Positions 6,564-10,836 of a DNA stretch of 10,836 bases are shown here, piece after piece; position 1 is the stretch's first letter; every line of letters begins with the position of its first letter. The notes under the pieces are model-generated. The model worked only from the letters and a program-made list of their open reading frames with translations, did no database searches and was not told where the DNA came from. The position numbers and the translations under genes are program-made. Source of the DNA: Acidobacteriota bacterium (GTDB lineage Bacteria > Acidobacteriota > Vicinamibacteria > Vicinamibacterales > UBA8438); assembly GCA_003533545.1 (NCBI GenBank), contig DQEK01000011.1:17576-28411 (forward strand), given 5' to 3'.

Positions 6564-7157
6564 TCACGCGATGTTGACAACATCTCGCCTACTCCGGTGT
6601 CCCTCGAGTACTGCGCGGCAGAGACGTTTGCTCAGATAAACCTTTGACTCCGCCGGGTCGACCAGATCGCGCTCGAACAAAATCACGTCAAACTCTAAGT
6701 GATCGAGAGTCCCGCGCATACCGTAGAATCGGTTCTTAGTTTTGACAACGATTTCGTCAAACCCGTGGTCGAGAGCCCAAGACTCTTGTTGCTCAGTGAG
6801 GGCTCTGAAAAATCCCTGCCCCCTCCAATCTCGGCGCGTACCACCAATCCAACTGTAGAGAATCCGGCGCTCAGTGAACGTCACGCAGCCCGCAAGACGC
6901 GCCACTAGATCGTTCAACTTCGAGTCAGTCTCGGTCTCTCGTAACTCATGCGAGACCTTGAAGGACACGGGTACCACAGTAGCCGAGTCATCAGGTAACG
7001 CCGCCTCGGCCATGACGATCTGATGAGTTCTGCCCTGCAGCCGCCTCACGACCTCCGCTGATTTTTTGCGGCGTGGGAACTCGCCAAAGAATTCTTCAAT
7101 GTACTCGATCTCCAGCGCCCCCTGAGATAAGCCGTACTGTCTAATGTGATACTCCAT
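6564..7157 (-). CDS. GNAT family N-acetyltransferase
   Basis: The product has 197 residues with one acetyltransferase fold. The acetyl-CoA binding motif A is clear: a beta strand 'ILYSWIGGTRRDWRGQGFF' (about 99-117) with the pyrophosphate loop RGQGFF, then the helix 'RALTEQQESWALDHGF' and strand 'DEIVVKT' (to 140). The loop has Phe where the classical R/Q-x-x-G-x-G/A motif has Gly or Ala, a variant I recall from GNATs with 'RGKGYFRKL'. 'VKTKNRFYGMRGTLDHLEFDVI' after it is typical of the acceptor-side half. The substrate cannot be read from the sequence. The ATG at 7157 is the first in frame after a stop-free upstream stretch with no strong ribosome binding site (GGAC a few bases upstream). 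The gene is convergent with tag (21-base gap) and lies downstream of metH on the same strand, 205 bases apart, so probably a separate unit. Confidence 0.8.
   Translation of the reverse strand: MEYHIRQYGLSQGALEIEYIEEFFGEFPRRKKSAEVVRRLQGRTHQIVMAEAALPDDSATVVPVSFKVSHELRETETDSKLNDLVARLAGCVTFTERRILYSWIGGTRRDWRGQGFFRALTEQQESWALDHGFDEIVVKTKNRFYGMRGTLDHLEFDVILFERDLVDPAESKVYLSKRLCRAVLEGHRSRRDVVNIA
6567..6587. terminator. Possible hairpin at the tag / GNAT convergent junction
   Basis: GATGTT (6570-6575) and AACATC (6579-6584) form a 6-bp stem with a 3-base loop, with two further pairs beyond one mismatch. It lies inside the last codons of the GNAT gene, just past the tag stop, where a shared terminator could sit. 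There is no T-tract, so this is weak. Confidence 0.25.
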
Positions 7158-7192
7158 GGGCGTCCGTGACCGGTGGAGGCGAGCAGGCCACG

Positions 7193-7198
7193 ATCATA
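7193..7198 (-). promoter_or_regulatory. Candidate -10 box of the GNAT gene
   Basis: On the minus strand the sequence reads TATGAT, five of six consensus bases. It would place the transcript start about 30 bases before the GNAT ATG. No recognisable -35 box is found 16-18 bases upstream; that position overlaps the 7209-7231 hairpin. Confidence 0.3.
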
Positions 7199-7208
7199 CA
7201 CCGCAACA

Positions 7209-7231
7209 GGTGGACAGGCGCTTGTACCACC
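7209..7231. terminator. Hairpin in the metH-GNAT spacer (terminator or operator candidate)
   Basis: GGTGGACA (7209-7216) pairs with TGT and CCACC (7223-7225 and 7227-7231) around one bulged A, giving an 8-bp stem with a 6-base loop. It lies downstream of the metH stop and upstream of the GNAT gene. With no T-run on the minus strand, it may be a weak metH terminator or a regulatory dyad. The rest of the 7158-7362 spacer shows nothing I recognise. Confidence 0.3.
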
Positions 7232-7362
7232 CAACCTCTTCCCCGCCTTTCACCGGGATGGGCCTGAGCAGCTAACTCGCTATCCGAACCCATGAGACGT
7301 AATCCAGTTCTATGCTAAACCGGTTGGAGCCATCGGCCGTTCCGGGGCAAGGGGAAACCACG

Positions 7363-10300
7363 TTACGTGGTCGTCGCACCAGGTACGTAGGCCAGATATG
7401 GCCCGAGCCAACGTTCGACCTCGACGATCGGGCAATCCTTCCGGGCAGCATACCGCTCAGCCTGGTCGGCCCCGATGCGGCCGACGGCGAAGTAGTGCGC
7501 GTCAGGATGGGCGAAATACAGACCGCTGACACTCGCGGCCGGCGTCATCGCAGCGCTCTCCGTGAGACTCATACCGAGGGACCGCGCCTCAAGCAAATCG
7601 AACAATTTGAACTTCTCGCTATGGTCCGGACACGCTGGGTATCCGAAAGCCGGTCGGATGCCACGATACCGCTCGTGCTGCAGGTCGTCCATGGAGAGCT
7701 GCTCCCCCTCCCCATAGGTCCACTGTCGACGTGCCTCGGCATGCAAATACTCGGCAGCCGCCTCCGCCAATCGGTCCGCCAGCGCCTTGACCATAATCGC
7801 GTGGTAGTCATCGTGATCGCGTTCGTACTCGAACACTAACGCATCGACACCGATTCCAGCCGTGACCGCGAAGCCACCGATGTGGTCGAGCCGGTCACTG
7901 TCTCGCGGTGCGATGAAATCCGCAAGCGAGCGATTCGGGCGCCCCTTCGGTTGTTCACCTTGCTGGCGCAACATCGCGAACCTCGCCAATTCGGACCCGT
8001 TGATCGTGGTGGCGCCGGGCGCCAGCACCACGATATCGTCTCCGTCGCTAACAGCCGGCCAGAATCCGTACACCGCCCGAAGGGTCAGACGCCGCTCGTC
8101 GACGATCCGTCGCAAAAGAGCGGTGCCGTCCCGATGAAGTTGCCTCGCTTGCTTTCCATACACACTGTGGTCGAGCACGGCGGGGAAACGGCCCTTGATC
8201 TCCCAAGCGGAGAAGAAAAACGTCCAGTCGATAAATGGAACAACTCGGTCGATTTCGATCTCGCTAAGCACGTTTCGACCGAGAAACCGTGGCTCGGGCA
8301 GGTCGACGCGAGACCAATCGTCCTGAAACCGGTTCTCGATCGCCTGTTGATATTCAAGAAGCGGCTTCTCCTGACGGGCGGCGTACTGCTCCCGCAACGT
8401 CTTTTGGGCCTGTCGATTGGCACTGTCGAGTACGACTCGGCGTTCGGGATTAAGCAAGCTCGATACCGCATCGATCACCCGCGACGCATCGGCCACGTGC
8501 ACCGTGCTCTGGTCATACACGGGAGCTATCTTGACCGCGGTGTGTTGACTACTTGTGGTGGCACCGCCAATCAGCAGTGGGCGATCGAAACGTCGGTGCT
8601 GCATTTCCTTCGCCACGAACACCATTTCATCGAGCGACGGGGTAATTAGTCCGCTCAATCCGATGATGTCAGCCTGCTCGTCGACCGCGGTCTGCAGGAT
8701 AGTGTCGCAGTGCACCATCACGCCCAGATCGACAACCTCATAACCGTTGCAGCGCAGCACAACCGCCACGATGTTCTTCCCGATATCATGCACATCACCC
8801 TTGACGGTCGCCATCACGACCTTTCCCTTGGATGACGCTTTTGCTCCACTGGACAGCCGCTCCTTCTCCATGAACGGCTCAAGGTAGACGACCGCCTTCT
8901 TCATGACCCGGGCGCTCTTGACTACCTGCGGGAGGAACATCTTGCCAGAACCGAAGAGGTCGCCGACGATCTTCATCCCGTCCATCAGCGGGCCTTCAAT
9001 TACTTCCAACGGACGGTCGAACGCTCCCCGGGCCTCCTCCGTGTCAGCCTCGATGTGATCGACGATGCCATGTACCAACGCGTGCGAGAGCCGCTTCTCG
9101 ACAGTGGCCGCGCGCCAAGTCTCGTCGACTTGCCGCCTGGCGCCGGTCCCCTTCATCGTTGCCGCCAGCTCCACCATGCGCTCAGTGGCGTCAGGCCGTC
9201 GGTTGAAGATGATGTCCTCGACGTGGGTCAAAAGCTGCGGTTCGATATCTTCGTAGACCGCCAGTTGACCCGCGTTGACGATGCCCATGTCCATGCCGGC
9301 CTTAACCGCGTGATACAGAAATACCGAGTGAATCGCCTCTCGGATGAGGTTGTTGCCCCGAAACGAAAAAGAGAGATTGCTGACGCCACCGCTGACGAGC
9401 ACCCCCGGACAAGCCAGCTTGATAGCACGGGTCGCCTCGAGGAAGTTCACCGCGTAGTCGTTGTGTTCCTCCAAGCCGGTCGCAATGGCAAGGATGTTGG
9501 GATCGAAAATGATGTCGTGCGGATCAAACCCGATTCGCTTTGTCAGCAACTGATAGGCCCGCTGAGAGATTTCGACTTTACGTGCCACCGTATCTGCTTG
9601 GCCGGTTTCATCGAAGGCCATCACCACAGCCGCGGCGCCGTAACGCCTTAACTGGCGGGCCTTGTTCAAGAAGTCTTCCTCCCCTTCCTTCAAGCTGATC
9701 GAGTTGACGATCGGTTTCCCCTGAACGCACTTCAATCCTGCCTCGATGACCGACCACTTTGAACTGTCTATCATCACCGGCACCTTCGCGATCTCAGGCT
9801 CAGTGGCAATGAGATTGAGAAAGTGCGTCATCGCACGCTCCGAATCGAGCAACGCTTCGTCCATGTTCACGTCGACCACGTTGGCACCACCGCGAACCTG
9901 GTCGAGCGCAACCTCAGTTGCGGCGGCATAGTCGCTTGACTTAATCAATTGGGCAAACCGAGCAGAACCGGTCACGTTGGTTCGCTCCCCGACCATCAGG
10001 AAGTTGCTGTCGTTCCGGACGGTTAAGGTCTCAAGCCCACTGAATCGAGAAACGCCGGCCTCGGAGGCCGGAAGCGGACGGGGGGCAACTCCGTCGACGG
10101 CTTGCACAATGGCTCGAATGTGGTCCGGGGTGGTCCCGCAGCATCCACCGAGAATGTTGACGAGTCCCCCTGTCGCAAAATCACGTAACAGAGCTGCAGT
10201 CTGGTTCGGTTGCTCGTCGTACTCGCCGAAGGCGTTCGGAAGGCCCGCGTTCGGATACGAGCTAACGAAGCAGTCAGCCACCTCAGCGAGCTCTGCCAAA

Positions 10301-10836
10301 TACGGCCGCATGTCTCTCGCTCCGAGCGCACAGTTGATGCCGACACTCAAAGGCTTGGCATGAGCAATGGACGCATAGAACGCATCAACCGTCTGCCCAG
10401 ACAAAGTGCGACCACTGCGGTCCGTGATGGTCACAGAAATCATCAGCGGAACCTCAACTCCGCGTTCCTCGAACAGATCGTGAATCGCAACCAAGGCCGC
10501 CTTGGCGTTTAACGTGTCAAAGATGGTCTCGACCAGCAAGAGATCGCACCCACCGTCGACCAGTCCACGGACCTGGTCGACATAGGCAGCTCGCATCTCG
10601 TCGAAAGTACTCGCACGGAATGTCGGATCGTTAACGTCGGGCGAAATCGACAGCGTGCGATTAGTGGGTCCGAGCGCACCGGCCACGAACCTAGGTCTAT
10701 CCGGCGTCTGTTTCGTCCAGACGGCGGCAGCTTCCTTCGCCAGACGGCTCGCCTCAACGTTCAACTCGTAAGCGATCGCTTCGAGCGCGTAATCGGATTG
10801 AGCGATCGCGGTACTGCTGAAGGTGTTGGTTTCAAT
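7363..10836 (-). CDS. metH: Cobalamin-dependent methionine synthase (MetH), 5' end beyond the window
   Basis: MetH transfers a methyl group from 5-methyltetrahydrofolate via cobalamin to homocysteine, making methionine and tetrahydrofolate. 1157 residues are visible; the frame is open at the right edge, where the protein begins '[19 protein letters not shown]', typical of MetH near residue 90, so some 80-90 residues are missing. All four modules are present. The homocysteine domain has zinc-ligand cysteines in 'GINCALG' (codon 10330-10332) and 'GGCCGTT' (codons 10138-10143). The folate domain begins at '[11 protein letters not shown]' near 10000. The cobalamin cap and binding domain has 'GDVHDIGKN', with the cobalt-coordinating His at 8788-8790, and '[14 protein letters not shown]'. 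The C-terminal AdoMet reactivation domain has '[18 protein letters not shown]' near 7620-7670, with Phe where RPAPGYP is usual. The reactivation domain implies reductive repair of oxidised cobalamin. No frameshift is seen. Any cobalamin or SAM riboswitch would be outside the window. Confidence 0.97.
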   Translation of the reverse strand: METNTFSSTAIAQSDYALEAIAYELNVEASRLAKEAAAVWTKQTPDRPRFVAGALGPTNRTLSISPDVNDPTFRASTFDEMRAAYVDQVRGLVDGGCDLLLVETIFDTLNAKAALVAIHDLFEERGVEVPLMISVTITDRSGRTLSGQTVDAFYASIAHAKPLSVGINCALGARDMRPYLAELAEVADCFVSSYPNAGLPNAFGEYDEQPNQTAALLRDFATGGLVNILGGCCGTTPDHIRAIVQAVDGVAPRPLPASEAGVSRFSGLETLTVRNDSNFLMVGERTNVTGSARFAQLIKSSDYAAATEVALDQVRGGANVVDVNMDEALLDSERAMTHFLNLIATEPEIAKVPVMIDSSKWSVIEAGLKCVQGKPIVNSISLKEGEEDFLNKARQLRRYGAAAVVMAFDETGQADTVARKVEISQRAYQLLTKRIGFDPHDIIFDPNILAIATGLEEHNDYAVNFLEATRAIKLACPGVLVSGGVSNLSFSFRGNNLIREAIHSVFLYHAVKAGMDMGIVNAGQLAVYEDIEPQLLTHVEDIIFNRRPDATERMVELAATMKGTGARRQVDETWRAATVEKRLSHALVHGIVDHIEADTEEARGAFDRPLEVIEGPLMDGMKIVGDLFGSGKMFLPQVVKSARVMKKAVVYLEPFMEKERLSSGAKASSKGKVVMATVKGDVHDIGKNIVAVVLRCNGYEVVDLGVMVHCDTILQTAVDEQADIIGLSGLITPSLDEMVFVAKEMQHRRFDRPLLIGGATTSSQHTAVKIAPVYDQSTVHVADASRVIDAVSSLLNPERRVVLDSANRQAQKTLREQYAARQEKPLLEYQQAIENRFQDDWSRVDLPEPRFLGRNVLSEIEIDRVVPFIDWTFFFSAWEIKGRFPAVLDHSVYGKQARQLHRDGTALLRRIVDERRLTLRAVYGFWPAVSDGDDIVVLAPGATTINGSELARFAMLRQQGEQPKGRPNRSLADFIAPRDSDRLDHIGGFAVTAGIGVDALVFEYERDHDDYHAIMVKALADRLAEAAAEYLHAEARRQWTYGEGEQLSMDDLQHERYRGIRPAFGYPACPDHSEKFKLFDLLEARSLGMSLTESAAMTPAASVSGLYFAHPDAHYFAVGRIGADQAERYAARKDCPIVEVERWLGPYLAYVPGATTT

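Noticed and set aside
7358..7370. A 13-base palindrome CCACGT-T-ACGTGG over the metH stop codon
   Set aside because: The stem is short with essentially no loop and no T-run follows. It is partly fixed by the Thr codons and TAA stop, so chance is the simpler explanation.
7882..8649. A 255-codon open frame on the plus strand inside metH
   Set aside because: It is antisense to the well-supported cobalamin domain of metH and has no recognisable motifs. Long antisense frames are expected opposite GC-rich coding sequence.
10762..10764. A TTG at 10764 as the metH start
   Set aside because: The frame continues upstream to the window edge with conserved MetH sequence ([19 protein letters not shown]), so this codon is an internal leucine.
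10770..10809. Two GCGATCGC palindromes, one within AAGCGATCGCTT, resembling the cyanobacterial HIP1 octamer
   Set aside because: Both encode Ala-Ile-Ala inside conserved metH sequence. Two copies in one gene do not show genome-wide enrichment, and nothing else here is cyanobacterial.

Overview
This is a GC-rich, densely packed bacterial chromosome segment with ordinary housekeeping content. I see no mobile elements, CRISPR arrays, rRNA or tRNA genes, and no phage or defence genes. The gene set is a succinylase-type diaminopimelate operon, a cobalamin-dependent MetH, a secreted double cyclophilin, and a membrane PEGA protein whose tail resembles a domain I associate with Acidobacteriota. Together these suggest a Gram-negative, possibly Acidobacteriota-like (Vicinamibacteria-type) organism. 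That placement is an inference from gene content and is only tentative.

Layout. (1) Positions 1-3870, plus strand: the 3' end of a tandem ACT-domain protein, then dapB, dapA, dapD and an M20 peptidase read as dapE. Neighbouring genes overlap or nearly touch (ATGA overlaps at 369-372 and 1064-1067, a 27-base gap before dapD, a 13-base overlap into dapE). They look like one lysine/diaminopimelate operon. It ends in a 9-bp hairpin at 3870-3894, shared with the convergent gene. (2) Positions 3901-5019, minus strand: an exported protein with two cyclophilin-type peptidyl-prolyl isomerase domains. (3) Positions 5020-5154: a divergent promoter region. (4) Positions 5155-6542, plus strand: a one-pass membrane PEGA protein, translationally coupled by ATGA to tag (3-methyladenine DNA glycosylase I). 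(5) Positions 6564-7157, minus strand: a GNAT acetyltransferase. (6) Positions 7158-7362: a spacer with a hairpin and a possible promoter. (7) Positions 7363-10836, minus strand: most of metH; its start lies beyond the right edge.

How the genes work together. DapA condenses aspartate semialdehyde with pyruvate, DapB reduces the product, DapD succinylates tetrahydrodipicolinate and DapE removes the succinyl group after transamination. The products are LL-diaminopimelate for peptidoglycan and lysine. The aminotransferase (DapC) is not in the window. The ACT protein at the head may sense an amino acid of this pathway. MetH makes methionine from homocysteine, another aspartate-family product, but it lies on the other strand and is not part of the operon.

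I found no convincing undescribed system. The points most worth a second look are the ACT protein leading the dap operon, the uncharacterised C-terminal domain of the PEGA protein and its coupling to a DNA-repair enzyme, and the complementary loss of consensus active-site residues in the two cyclophilin domains.
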